Positions 1 through 7,685 are shown, numbered from the stretch's first letter. The stretch is 25,024 bases of DNA from an uncultured Collinsella sp. (GCA_900765185.1 CAAFQT010000098.1:1-25024), one strand, 5' to 3'. Notes: generated from the sequence alone by a model not told the origin. Numbers and translations: made by a program.

Positions 1-32
1 GACTGGAGTTCAGACGTGTGCTCTTCCGATCT
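1..32. other. Illumina TruSeq adapter (artefact)
   Basis: The first 32 bases are the 3' portion of the standard Illumina TruSeq read-2 adapter, ending in CTCTTCCGATCT. Read leftwards from the neighbouring gene it gives the spurious peptide end IGRAHV, which turns up as a contaminant in draft genomes. The genomic sequence starts at 33. The end of the contig is therefore an untrimmed read edge. Confidence 0.97.
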
Positions 33-1971
33 TTCCGCCGCCGCCTCCGCCGGCGCCGCCTCCGCCACCTCCGGAGAAACCGCCGCCTCCGCCGCCGCTC
101 GAGCTATCAGAGCTCGATGCCAGCTCACGGATGGTTTCGTGATACACGTCATCAAACGAATCGAGCGGCGACTCGTTGCCGTAATGATGGTAGTACCACC
201 AGTAGCAGGGATAGTTGTCGTAGAAGTCGTCGCTGTCGCGCAGATCGGCAGGTACAGCCTCGGCAAGCTGGCGCAGCACTTCCTTGGAAACGCCCAGCGC
301 CACGCCCATCACCAGCAGTTTGTTCCACAGAATCAGATCGCCCGGGACGGCCTCCTTAAGGCGCGTAAAATCCTCGAGCCAATGCTTGAGCGCCTTGCAG
401 CGCGCCGCAACCTCGGCACCCTCCGGCGTATAGCGACGGAAGGTGAGACTTACGCCAATGCCTACAAGTACGATGGGCACCGAGATAACCGCGGCGATAA
501 CGTTTGCCTGCGCAGCATCGGTAAAGAAACTGGATCCGATGGGAATAAAGGCGATTAAAATGCCCAGGACCAGGCCAAACACCATTGCGACAATGCCGTC
601 CGAAGCCACGTACTCGCGATCGACCAGCTCTCCCTTAACGGTATTCTGATAGTCCTCGAGCTTATCGCCAGCAGATTCGGCGTGATCGCTGACGTAATCC
701 TCCAGCTCGCTAAACGTGCGCGAACGGATGCCGCTCTCGTCAGGCTTAACGCCGGCGAAGAAGACCTTGAGCACTGCGCGGTCTACGCTGTCCTTCTTGA
801 CCGACTTCCAGCCTTCGTCGGTCACTGTGAGGCGATACGTCTGTTCCTCTTTTTCGCGCCCCAGCAGGCCCTTCTTTTTTGTCTCGGTCGATTCCTCGAG
901 CTTGATCACGCGGTCGTCGGTGAGCTTCATAAGCGTGGCGATATATGCCTGATCGGGCACGTCGTTCCAGCTCATGAGAGCTGCAAGCACCGCGGGATGG
1001 TCGGCCGAGGGCACATCGCGGAAGTACTCGTCCTGAAAGAGCGGCTTGGGTTTGGGCCTGCGCAGCTTAAGCATCACGATCACACCGGTATAGGCAACCG
1101 CCACAACAACACACATCACGGCAATCGCGCCGGCAACCGCACGCGCGTGCTCACGGCGGGCGTTAGCTTCGTCGGCCCATTCCTTCTCTTCGCTCAGGAT
1201 CGTTGACATGCGCTCTTCGCCCGAGGCGGCAAGCTGCGGCACCCAGTCGCTGGGGAAGGCGATGCGTGCCTCGGCAAACTCACCCTCGTGCACGCACGGA
1301 ATGGTGTAGGTGACCATGGGTTCGTCCGCATCGAGCGATACGTCGCCCGTCAGCGGGCCGTGGCCCCATGCGCGGAAGTTATCGCCCTTGACGGCCGCCG
1401 TCCCGGCAGCGGCATTTGCGAAGTACACTTCCATCTCGACATCGTCGGAATCCGCAGACCAGCCGTCACCCACGAACTTCCAGTAGAGCTCGGCGGTATC
1501 GGCCCAGTTCATAACCGCACCGGTCATGGTGTAGCTCACGTAATAGATCGCGCTGTCGCCGCTCTCGTGAGGGCTGAACACCTTAATCCTTACGCCGTCA
1601 CCGGTCTGCTCGACCGTATAGACGCCAGAGTCGCCCTTGTTCGCGCTATCGACTTTGTTAAACGCGGTGTCCTCTTCCTCGACACTCTGCACATCGACGC
1701 CCGCCGTGCCGCCCTGCTGGTTGGCTCCCGTATTGATCTCCCAAAACACGCCGTTGATGTCGTCATCGAAATCAAACTGGCGCCCCTCTACAACGGTCAG
1801 CGATCCATCGGCTTCAACCGTGGCACCGATATAGGTTTGGGTCATGGAGTAGCCGTCGGCGTGCGCGGCGGCAGGCAGCAGCAACAACGCAAGCGCAACG
1901 AGCGCGCAGACGGAAGCGAATCGCGCAAACAGGTGGCGCTGCCGGCTGACTTTGGCGGCGAGGGTGTTCAT
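33..1971 (-). CDS. DUF2207 domain membrane protein, 3' end cut by the adapter
   Basis: Predicted exported membrane protein of the DUF2207 family; its biochemical role is unknown. The start is the ATG at 1971, preceded by an AAAGGA ribosome-binding site, and not the TTG or GTG codons farther upstream. Residues 1-39 form a signal peptide ending near AHADG. The extracytoplasmic DUF2207 domain follows (about 40-270), with the typical FDDDINGVFWEIN and YWKFVGDGW segments. One membrane helix lies at about 277-300, a cytoplasmic region follows, then two more helices at about 457-510. The tail is Ser/Gly-rich with runs of Gly, usual for this family, so probably only a few codons are missing. The last residues read through the adapter are not real. 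No partner gene is visible on this side. Confidence 0.85.
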
Positions 1972-2055
1972 AGGCACATCCTTTATCTGTGATATCAACA
2001 GCGTTATTGTCCCACGTTTGCGAGCGTACGACACGACCGTCTAGGTAAGCGGGGC

Positions 2056-2133
2056 GTCAATTGGGACAAAAGTCACGCCCGCGCCCGGCAGCTAGTCATT
2101 GGGGACGTTCTTAAATGACTAGTCATTAGGGAC
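2056..2133. repeat. REP-like repeat cluster, GTCATTxGGGAC
   Basis: Three near-copies of one 12-mer lie on the same strand: GTCAATTGGGAC (2056-2067), GTCATTGGGGAC (2095-2106) and GTCATTAGGGAC (2122-2133). The last sits on a perfect 14-bp palindrome, AATGACTAGTCATT (2114-2127). This arrangement resembles extragenic palindromic repeats moved by RAYT-type transposases. No transposase is in the window, so the origin is inferred. Confidence 0.5.
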
Positions 2134-2316
2134 ACCCTTGGCATGGCCAGCGCCAGCAATAGATACCACTTCATAGCTCCATCACAGGTGTAGCGGCTTT
2201 GTGTGGGCGCGGCACGCGTTGATTGAGCCGCCAACCGAGGGGCATAAAGCAGTTGAGCGAAAACGGTTTGCCCCTTTGCCGTTCGCTTGAGGATCATGTC
2301 CCCCTTTTCCGCGGAG

Positions 2317-2346
2317 ACCCCGGTAGTTGCGAAGAGCTGCCGGGGT
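2317..2346 (+). terminator. Hairpin upstream of gluQRS, possible terminator
   Basis: A 10-bp stem (ACCCCGGTAG paired with CTGCCGGGGT, one G-U pair) with a 10-base loop, followed by TTCTGTCG. The tract after the stem is only weakly U-rich and no intact gene lies upstream on this strand. It could be the end of a lost gene or a regulatory hairpin. Confidence 0.3.
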
Positions 2347-2473
2347 TTCTGTCGTTTGAGGGGTTGGGCTGGCGGGTGGCGATCGAGCTGTCGAGCCGGT
2401 GGTCCGGCACGCGCAACGCGCGGCCTCGGCAACTTGCAGGCCACGGCAGCGTCTCCCCCACCGCGCCCCGCGC

Positions 2474-2486
2474 TATACTCGTCCGC
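2474..2486 (+). promoter_or_regulatory. Extremely proximal -10 box of gluQRS (leaderless start)
   Basis: TATACT (2474-2479) lies exactly 7 bases before the ATG at 2487. Transcription would begin at or next to the A of the start codon. There is no purine-rich ribosome-binding site in the 20 bases before the ATG, which fits a leaderless mRNA, a common arrangement in Actinobacteria. No good -35 box is seen. Confidence 0.5.
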
Positions 2487-3677
2487 ATGGATATCAACGC
2501 ACGCAACATAACAACGCCCGCTGTGGCCACATCGACGGCGCCCAACAGCAAGCTCGCCCCCGCCCTCGCGCCCGTCGTGGGCCGCTTCGCCCCGTCGCCC
2601 TCGGGCCGCATGCACCTGGGCAACGTGTTCAGCTGCCTGTGCGCGTGGCTTTCGGCCCGCAGCCAGGGCGGCAGCATCGTGTTACGCATCGAGGACCTGG
2701 ACGATCGCTGCAAGCGCCCGGAACTTGCCGCTCAATTGATTGACGACCTGGCCTGGCTGGGACTCGAGTGGGACGAAGGCCCCTACTACCAGCACGATCG
2801 CCTGGATCTGTACGAGGACGCCCTGCACCAGCTGCAGGGTGCCGGCCTCACCTACCCCTGTTTTTGCACGCGCGCCGAACTCCACGCCGCAAGCGCGCCG
2901 CACGCCAGCGACGGCACGCCCATCTACCGTGGCGCCTGCCGAGGGCTTTCGGCCGAAGAGGTCACCCGCCGCAGTGCCCTGCGCGCCCCGGCCACGCGCC
3001 TGCGCGTGCCCGCCGTCGACGACCTCGCGGACGACGTGATCGAATTCGTGGACCGCACGTACGGCGCCCAATGCGAGGCGCTCGCCACCGAGTGCGGCGA
3101 CTTTTTGGTACGCCGCAGCGACGGCGTGTTTGCCTATCAGCTGGCCGTGGTGGTCGATGACGCCGCCATGGGTATTACCGAGATCGTACGCGGATGCGAC
3201 CTGCTTGGCTCCACGCCGCGCCAGATCTATCTGCAGCATCTGCTGGGACTGCCCACGCCGCGCTACGCACATATTCCGCTGCTCATGGCACCGGACGGCC
3301 GCCGTCTTTCCAAGCGCGATCGCGATCTGGACTTGGGCGAACTCCGCGCCCGCTTTGGCACACCCGAGGCACTGCTGGGCTGGCTCGCCGGGCAAACCGG
3401 CATCGCACCGGACACCACACCGCGCTCTGCCGAGCAGCTGGTCGAGCACTTTAGCTGGGATGTCATCCGCGCGCATCGGGAGAACATCGTTATGGATGGA
3501 AGGACAGGCATGCAACAGACGACAGCCCACCCTGACGAGCACCTCGATAGCGACATTGCCAAAGTATCAACAACCCAGCTTTCGCCAGAGGGGTTCGATG
3601 AGTTCTGCGAAATACTTGACTCTCCCACGCCTGAAGCTGCGAAAACGTTGCTCGAGCGCAAGCCGGCTTGGGAGTAA
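2487..3677 (+). CDS. gluQRS: Glutamyl-Q tRNA(Asp) synthetase with DUF1778-like C-terminal tail
   Basis: Truncated paralogue of glutamyl-tRNA synthetase that activates glutamate and attaches it to the queuosine at position 34 of tRNA(Asp); cytoplasmic. Visible signatures are the HIGH-type motif HLGN (43-46) inside GRFAPSPSGRMHLGN, the zinc site C125-x-C127 with Y147-x3-C151 typical of GluQRS, and the KMSKS-type motif LSKRD (274-278). The anticodon-binding domain of full GluRS is absent, as expected. At 396 residues it is about 90 longer than usual: the synthetase part ends near HRENIV (about 335), and residues about 354-396 (TTQLSPEGF... ending LLERKPAWE) look like the toxin-binding C-terminus of a DUF1778/TacA-type antitoxin. 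The ATG at 2487 follows a close -10 box. Longer upstream frames are not supported. Confidence 0.9.
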   Translation: MDINARNITTPAVATSTAPNSKLAPALAPVVGRFAPSPSGRMHLGNVFSCLCAWLSARSQGGSIVLRIEDLDDRCKRPELAAQLIDDLAWLGLEWDEGPYYQHDRLDLYEDALHQLQGAGLTYPCFCTRAELHAASAPHASDGTPIYRGACRGLSAEEVTRRSALRAPATRLRVPAVDDLADDVIEFVDRTYGAQCEALATECGDFLVRRSDGVFAYQLAVVVDDAAMGITEIVRGCDLLGSTPRQIYLQHLLGLPTPRYAHIPLLMAPDGRRLSKRDRDLDLGELRARFGTPEALLGWLAGQTGIAPDTTPRSAEQLVEHFSWDVIRAHRENIVMDGRTGMQQTTAHPDEHLDSDIAKVSTTQLSPEGFDEFCEILDSPTPEAAKTLLERKPAWE

Positions 3678-3729
3678 ATCCCTTAACAAATCGGTTTTGG
3701 TTCGCCACGAAGCTCATGCGTCCGCGCCT

Positions 3730-4455
3730 CTACGCAACATCCCAGGGCTGGAGCTCGTCGCCCAGGCGAACGATGCAGTCGTAGAGCACGGTATGGCGCT
3801 CGGCCGGGTTGGCATCCCGATGGAAATGCCCGTAATACCAGCGCTTGTAATCCAAGCGGTCTTCCAGCTCATCGAAAAATGCCGTGAGTCGGTCAACGCC
3901 GGGACAATTCCAGCCAGGTGCCGGATAGAGCGTGGGCGAAAGCATACGCGTAGAGCAAGTGTGGGTGACCACGTAGTCGACCTTCCAGCCCACACTGTCG
4001 AGCTTTGCCCGTGCCTCCTCAAAGTTGCGCTCGTCCGGCAGCTCCTGCGGCCACCAGCTGGAATACGGAATGCGGTATTCCTTGTCTACGCTCGTGGCAC
4101 CGCCCATGGTAAAGACCGTTGAGCCGTCGAGCTCAAAAACCTCGCCGCGCGTCAGGCGTCGGATGGGAGAGGTATCCGATAGGCGCTGCGTCAGCCCACC
4201 GTGCCACAACTCCATGGGGCGCTCCGCCCAGTGATCGAAACGCTCGTGGTTGCCGTCGACGAACAGCGCGGTATAGGGACGCGATTCCAGCCAGGCGATG
4301 TCGGCGCACTCCTCGGCAGAGAAATCCCACGGAAAGCCAAAGTCGCCCGCGACGATGAGATAGTCGTCGCTCGTCAGGCTATCCCCGAGCTCCCAGTCGC
4401 GGAGTTTTTGCATGTCGAGCCCACCGTGGATGTCGCCTGTCACATAGACCGTCAT
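3730..4455 (-). CDS. Metallophosphoesterase (third gene of operon)
   Basis: Calcineurin-like metallophosphoesterase, 241 residues; the substrate cannot be told from sequence. The two-metal site motifs are all present: GDIHG (D8, H10), GDFG (D38), GNHE (N69, H70), VVTH (H165) and GHFH (about 209-212). No signal peptide, so cytoplasmic. It is a paralogue of the first gene in this operon: both share the VTGDxHG start, VDGNHE, RGEVF, MGGA and GWKVDYVVTH segments. Its ATG overlaps the stop of the middle gene as ATGA, so translation is probably coupled. It converges on gluQRS with about 50 bases between and no clear terminator. Confidence 0.88.
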   Translation of the reverse strand: MTVYVTGDIHGGLDMQKLRDWELGDSLTSDDYLIVAGDFGFPWDFSAEECADIAWLESRPYTALFVDGNHERFDHWAERPMELWHGGLTQRLSDTSPIRRLTRGEVFELDGSTVFTMGGATSVDKEYRIPYSSWWPQELPDERNFEEARAKLDSVGWKVDYVVTHTCSTRMLSPTLYPAPGWNCPGVDRLTAFFDELEDRLDYKRWYYGHFHRDANPAERHTVLYDCIVRLGDELQPWDVA

Positions 4456-5090
4456 CGGATTACCGCCTCCCTCTTGTATGCCTCGAGCTCGTGCTCAATC
4501 TGCTCGTCGCCCGTAACATTGACCCACCACGGCCACTTAACGCAACACACCGGCTCGTCTACCTGCGCAAACCACGACTTGAGCTCGTCCAGGCTCACCG
4601 GCGAATAATCGTTGGCATCCACGCCCACGTCGTAGCGCAGCAGCCCCTGCTTGCGGTTGAACTCGTTGTAGGCGCTACCGCAGCTGTGAATGTGCCCATG
4701 CAGATGCCAGCCGCCATGCGACATGCCCTGCCAGTCAACCATGGGATAGTGGCTCAGCACGATTTTCTGCCGGTCGATCTTGAGCACGCAGATGGGCGGC
4801 TCAACGATAAAAGCACCCGCTACCGCGGGCTGTGACCAGTCCTTGTCATGGTTGCCGGGCAGCAGGTGAACGCGCTTGCAGGCAATCCTTTTGCGCAGCT
4901 CGTAGGCATCCTGGACCGTCATCTTAAAGCTAAAGTCGCCCAGGATGTAGAGCTCATCGTCCTCGCCAACTTTGCTATTGATGCTGGCGACAATAGCATC
5001 GTTCATCTGCGCAACGGTCGACCACGGCCTGCCGCTAAATCGCAGCATGTTCTCATGCCCGAAGTGGGTGTCGCTGGTAAACCAAATCAT
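4452..5090 (-). CDS. Metallophosphoesterase, COG4186-like (middle gene of operon)
   Basis: Predicted phosphohydrolase of 212 residues, of a different subfamily from its neighbours. Motifs: SDTHFGH (D7, H9, H12), GDFSF (D52), PGNHD (N80, H81), LSHYP and HLHGHIHS. The IWFTSDTHFGHENML opening is typical of COG4186-like enzymes, which also occur in phages and plasmids. No membrane segment. An AGGAG ribosome-binding site overlaps the stop codon of the preceding gene, only 9 bases away, and the last bases overlap the start of the next gene by 4. The three enzymes are therefore surely one transcript. Substrate unknown. Confidence 0.85.
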   Translation of the reverse strand: MIWFTSDTHFGHENMLRFSGRPWSTVAQMNDAIVASINSKVGEDDELYILGDFSFKMTVQDAYELRKRIACKRVHLLPGNHDKDWSQPAVAGAFIVEPPICVLKIDRQKIVLSHYPMVDWQGMSHGGWHLHGHIHSCGSAYNEFNRKQGLLRYDVGVDANDYSPVSLDELKSWFAQVDEPVCCVKWPWWVNVTGDEQIEHELEAYKREAVIR

Positions 5091-5099
5091 GGGGAACTC

Positions 5100-5855
5100 C
5101 TAACGCTCCTGCTTAGAATAGTCGCTCGCCGGCTCACTCAACCCATCGGCGCGCCGCGCTTCGATCGGAACAATATCCTGGTAGATAAGACGATGCTTGT
5201 CATCGCGCCATTCATCGTCATGGTAGTGGCCAAAGAACCAGGTGCGGTAGTCAAGCCGCCCGTCGAGCTCGCCCAAAAAATTCTGCAGCGCGTCGTCGTA
5301 GAACTCACGGTTGCACTCCATACACAGCTCGTCCGCCAAATCGACCGGCGCCTCATGGGTCACCACATAGTCGACCTTCCAGCCCATGCGGTCGAGCGAG
5401 GCGCGGCAATGTTCCATCTCGCCCTCGCTCGGCATTTCCTCGGGCCACCAGGTCTTTCCCTCCTGGCGCCATTGCTTGTCATGGCTCGCGGCGCCGCCCA
5501 TGGCAAGGACCGTGGTTCCCGCAATGTTGAACACCTCGCCGCGCATCAGGTGTAGTACGTGCGGGCGTGCCTCATGGACGAGGCCGCCGTTCCACTCCCG
5601 TACTGGCAGCTCCGCCAGTGCACGATGGTTTTCGTGATTACCATCGACAAAACACGTGGTCCAAGGCTTGGACTCAAACCAGTCGAGCCAGTATTTGTCG
5701 GTGTTCGAGCCGCCCCATATAAAGCCGAAGTCGCCGGCCACGATCACTACGTCGTCGCGCGTCAGCGTTCGACCCAGTGGCCAACTGCGCGACGAGAAGC
5801 GGCTCGCCCCGTACTCGGCAATACCGTGAACGTCTCCGGTAACGAAAATGGACAT
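5100..5855 (-). CDS. Metallophosphoesterase (first gene of operon)
   Basis: Calcineurin-like phosphoesterase, 251 residues, with GDVHG (D8, H10), GDFGF (D42), GNHE (N73, H74), VVTHE and GHYHDD metal-binding motifs. The ATG at 5855 has a strong GGAGGTG ribosome-binding site 7 bases upstream. Its close similarity to the third gene of the operon suggests a local duplication around the unrelated middle enzyme. The C-terminus carries a short polar extension (about 235-251). Substrates such as nucleotides, diadenosine polyphosphates or phosphoproteins are all possible for this fold; none is favoured by the sequence. Confidence 0.88.
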   Translation of the reverse strand: MSIFVTGDVHGIAEYGASRFSSRSWPLGRTLTRDDVVIVAGDFGFIWGGSNTDKYWLDWFESKPWTTCFVDGNHENHRALAELPVREWNGGLVHEARPHVLHLMRGEVFNIAGTTVLAMGGAASHDKQWRQEGKTWWPEEMPSEGEMEHCRASLDRMGWKVDYVVTHEAPVDLADELCMECNREFYDDALQNFLGELDGRLDYRTWFFGHYHDDEWRDDKHRLIYQDIVPIEARRADGLSEPASDYSKQER

Positions 5856-5940
5856 TCAGCAACACCTCCGCATCGCGCGGCCCAGACCAATCCGATGCTG
5901 GGAATCAATATCAACTCCAGGCATTCCGCCCCTTAGGGCT

Positions 5941-6180
5941 TTACCCCTCGTCCTTCCATCCAAACGGGTCAAATACCCAAAAGATCAGATCGAGCACGCC
6001 GCCGGTCGCCATGGCGCCGGCGAGAGCAATGCAAACGTGCAGTGAGCTTGTGCTTCGAAGCACGTCGAACGGTCCCAGGACTGCCACCAGCCCAACCGCC
6101 GCGCCAGCCAGGCACAGCGCAAGACACGGGCCCGCGTCCTTAACGCCCTTCTTTACGAGATGCTTTGCGTTGTCACTCAT
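5941..6180 (-). CDS. Small two-helix membrane protein
   Basis: Unrecognised 79-residue protein. A short basic N-terminus (MSDNAKHLVKKGVKD) is followed by two hydrophobic segments at about 17-41 and 46-73, and it ends in a charged KDEG tail, so both ends probably face the cytoplasm. The ATG is preceded by AGGAG at 8 bases. It lies 85 bases upstream of the metallophosphoesterase operon on the same strand and may be co-transcribed. It is divergent from the nucleotidyltransferase unit. It could be a holin-like or transporter-accessory protein, but nothing specific supports that. Confidence 0.6.
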   Translation of the reverse strand: MSDNAKHLVKKGVKDAGPCLALCLAGAAVGLVAVLGPFDVLRSTSSLHVCIALAGAMATGGVLDLIFWVFDPFGWKDEG

Positions 6181-6209
6181 TACTATCGAACTCCTTAGAG
6201 GGTTGTTGC

Positions 6210-6251
6210 CTTAATACATGCCGCCGCAGCAGAGTCGGACGGCATGTTAAG
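6210..6251. promoter_or_regulatory. Inverted repeat in divergent intergenic region
   Basis: ACATGCCG (6216-6223) pairs perfectly with CGGCATGT (6240-6247), and outside these CTTAA (6210-6214) faces TTAAG (6247-6251) with a small bulge. It lies between two divergent genes, so an operator for the leftward membrane-protein gene or a hairpin in its leader are both possible. Confidence 0.35.
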
Positions 6252-6278
6252 TGTCACATGTCGTGCGGACACGATTGA

Positions 6279-6320
6279 GTTACCCTACATATTCCCTAAT
6301 TTGATAGAATGTAGGGTAAC
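6279..6320. promoter_or_regulatory. Perfect 12-bp inverted repeat, likely operator of the nucleotidyltransferase unit
   Basis: GTTACCCTACAT (6279-6290) and ATGTAGGGTAAC (6309-6320) are exact reverse complements with an 18-base centre. A TAGAAT (-10-like, 6305-6310) overlaps the right arm, and the first gene starts 20 bases downstream. Binding of a dimeric regulator here would block the promoter, as in autoregulated toxin-antitoxin operons. Confidence 0.5.
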
Positions 6321-6339
6321 CACTCGGAAGGGAGGCTCT

Positions 6340-6651
6340 GTGTCCGTCTTAGAAGATGTCCTGGAAGAGGAGTACGCACGCTCGAACCGCCTCTTGGGGC
6401 TCATGGAGCAGGAGATCGGCCTCCTTCCAAAGGGCAGCATCCGCATGCGAAACATAAAAGGTCACGAATACTGCTACCTCAACTATCGAGTCGGCGACAA
6501 GGTCAAAAGCGACTATGTCCCTGCTGCAGACGTTGACGAACTGCGAGCCAAAATCGAACGCCGAAAAGCTCTCGCAGCTGCCATTAGAGAGCAGAAGCGA
6601 TCTCAAAAGCAAATCATACGAGCGTTGGGAAGGGTGCCAGATGTTGACTGA
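6340..6651 (+). CDS. Small basic protein, partner of nucleotidyltransferase
   Basis: 103 residues, not recognised with certainty. The GTG at 6340 is preferred over upstream codons because a GGAAGGGAGG ribosome-binding site sits just before it. Residues 1-30 are acidic and helical; the centre has a compact beta-rich segment (LPKGSIRMRNIKGHEYCYL to KVKSDYV); the C-terminus (70-100) is a basic helix rich in Arg, Lys and Gln. The stop codon lies inside the next gene (11-bp overlap), so the two are translated together. The small-basic-protein/nucleotidyltransferase layout is like an AbiE-type toxin-antitoxin pair, in which this would be the antitoxin or accessory part; that assignment is inference. 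Confidence 0.6.
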   Translation: MSVLEDVLEEEYARSNRLLGLMEQEIGLLPKGSIRMRNIKGHEYCYLNYRVGDKVKSDYVPAADVDELRAKIERRKALAAAIREQKRSQKQIIRALGRVPDVD

Positions 6652-7303
6652 GCAGCAGCAAGCTTTCTTAAAAGTGCTTGACCTGGTCGAGGAAGCGGGG
6701 TGCATGGATCATGTCATTCTCATCGGGTCCTGGGCGGAATTTGCCTATAGAGAAGCCGAGGTGTTGCCGGGCTTTTGTCCAAATATCAAAACAATGGATG
6801 TTGACTTCCTTGTCCGAAACCTACGGCGACCCAGCCCGGCGGCACGCTTGACCGTCCTCGCAAAAGAACGAGGTTTCTTTGTCGAATCCGACCGCATGAG
6901 CGGAACAACAAAGTTACTAGATATCACCGGTCTTGAAGTTGAGTTTCTCATTGGGAAAATGGGCGCCGGAAAAGAACCTGCACTCAAGACAAACATCGGC
7001 GTGACGGCCCAGGCGCTATGGCATATGGACGTCATTTTGAAAAATACCATCGAAGTTCGCTGTTTCAACCACATCGTGACTGTTCCAACCCCTGAGGCCT
7101 ATGTAATTCACAAGATGATAATCAACGGCGAACGAGGCAAAAAGGCCGAAAAAGATGCCCATGCCGTGGAAAACCTGCTTCCGCTGTTGGACGAGGAAAA
7201 GCTGACAAAGGTGCTCGGCTCACTTTCCAAAAAGGAGAAAGCGCGAGTCCGTACGTTTGCAGAGACTCATGGCGTTGCGGCGCGTATCTCTGGAATCGTC
7301 TAA
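6641..7303 (+). CDS. Nucleotidyltransferase domain protein (toxin-antitoxin-like)
   Basis: 220 residues with a polymerase-beta-type nucleotidyltransferase core: the GS motif at LIGSWAEF (G29, S30) and the metal-binding acidic pair D53-x-D55 in TMDVDFLV. A later helical segment, HKMIINGERGKKAEKDAHAVENLL, is like the Lys/Asp-rich region of AbiEii-like or NTP_transf_8-like proteins. Such enzymes transfer nucleotides to tRNA or proteins, or act as type IV-like toxins; the substrate here is unknown. The ATG at 6641 overlaps the end of the upstream gene and has GGGAAGGG before it. The stop meets a convergent broken gene. Base composition is less GC-rich than the flanking genes, suggesting transfer. 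Confidence 0.7.
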   Translation: MLTEQQQAFLKVLDLVEEAGCMDHVILIGSWAEFAYREAEVLPGFCPNIKTMDVDFLVRNLRRPSPAARLTVLAKERGFFVESDRMSGTTKLLDITGLEVEFLIGKMGAGKEPALKTNIGVTAQALWHMDVILKNTIEVRCFNHIVTVPTPEAYVIHKMIINGERGKKAEKDAHAVENLLPLLDEEKLTKVLGSLSKKEKARVRTFAETHGVAARISGIV

Positions 7304-7656
7304 GCCGTTGGCAAACAGCATACTGGGCAGGGCGTTTTGCCTCGTTTGAGTGCGGATGCCAGTGACACACTTGTTTTGATGGCGGCTCGCGGAAGGCCCT
7401 TGCATCACGCGGCGCTGTGATAACGCTTGCCACTTTTGGTGACGATCACATTGACCGTTGAGACGTCCATGCCACAGGACTCGCCAGACATCACCATCTT
7501 TTGGCGCTCCGAAACTTGTTCATTGGATTTTCCGCTCGAAAAACCCGAATCGCGGAAGCGATTAATGTAGCTATCGAAACATCCGTCGAACAGCAGGCCT
7601 GTTGCCAAGCCCGCCATGAACCCGCAGGCAATCGCAGCTTCTCCTCTAATTTGCAT
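7300..7656 (-). pseudogene. Secreted/membrane protein with YH..C..TPCxVC domain, split by an in-frame TGA
   Basis: The ATG at 7656 (AGGGGGAA ribosome-binding site) opens 83 codons: an N-terminal hydrophobic segment (about 8-25), a polar linker, and VIVTKSGKRYHSAA, then TGA at 7405-7407. The same frame continues without interruption for 34 codons (CKGLPRAAIKTS... ALKRGKTPCPVCCLPTA) to a TAG at 7300-7302. Together these form the well-known small domain KxYHxxxxC...SLxxAxxxGxTPCxxC, with the TGA occupying a normally variable position between His and Cys. A single change from TCA (Ser) would explain it. The restored gene would end on the stop of the convergent nucleotidyltransferase gene. Either a nonsense mutation, a sequencing error or a recoded codon; only the 83-residue form is made by normal rules. 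Confidence 0.7.
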
Positions 7657-7685
7657 ATGTTCCCCCTTAAGCAATCTTGAAGATT

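Larger units (their letters stand above)
1972..2486. other. Intergenic region between divergent DUF2207 and gluQRS genes
   Basis: About 515 bases without a convincing gene; the open frames here lack ribosome-binding sites and protein-like composition. The stretch holds the upstream region of the DUF2207 gene, three copies of a 12-bp repeat (2056-2133), a hairpin at 2317-2346, a looser inverted repeat at about 2254-2290 (AGCGAA..CGG against CCGTTCGCT), and the promoter of gluQRS. It may contain remains of a deleted locus, because gluQRS itself carries an antitoxin-like tail. Confidence 0.6.

Noticed and set aside
2073..2615. A 180-codon minus-strand frame overlapping the gluQRS start
   Set aside because: Low-complexity Arg/Ala-rich translation without a ribosome-binding site; it conflicts with the clear gluQRS start.
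3130..4122. A 330-codon plus-strand frame spanning the end of gluQRS and the opposite strand of a metallophosphoesterase
   Set aside because: It crosses two real genes in wrong frames and contains no recognisable domain.
7400..7410. TGA as a selenocysteine codon
   Set aside because: The position is between His and Cys rather than at a redox Cys, and no convincing SECIS-like stem directly downstream was seen; kept only as an unlikely alternative.
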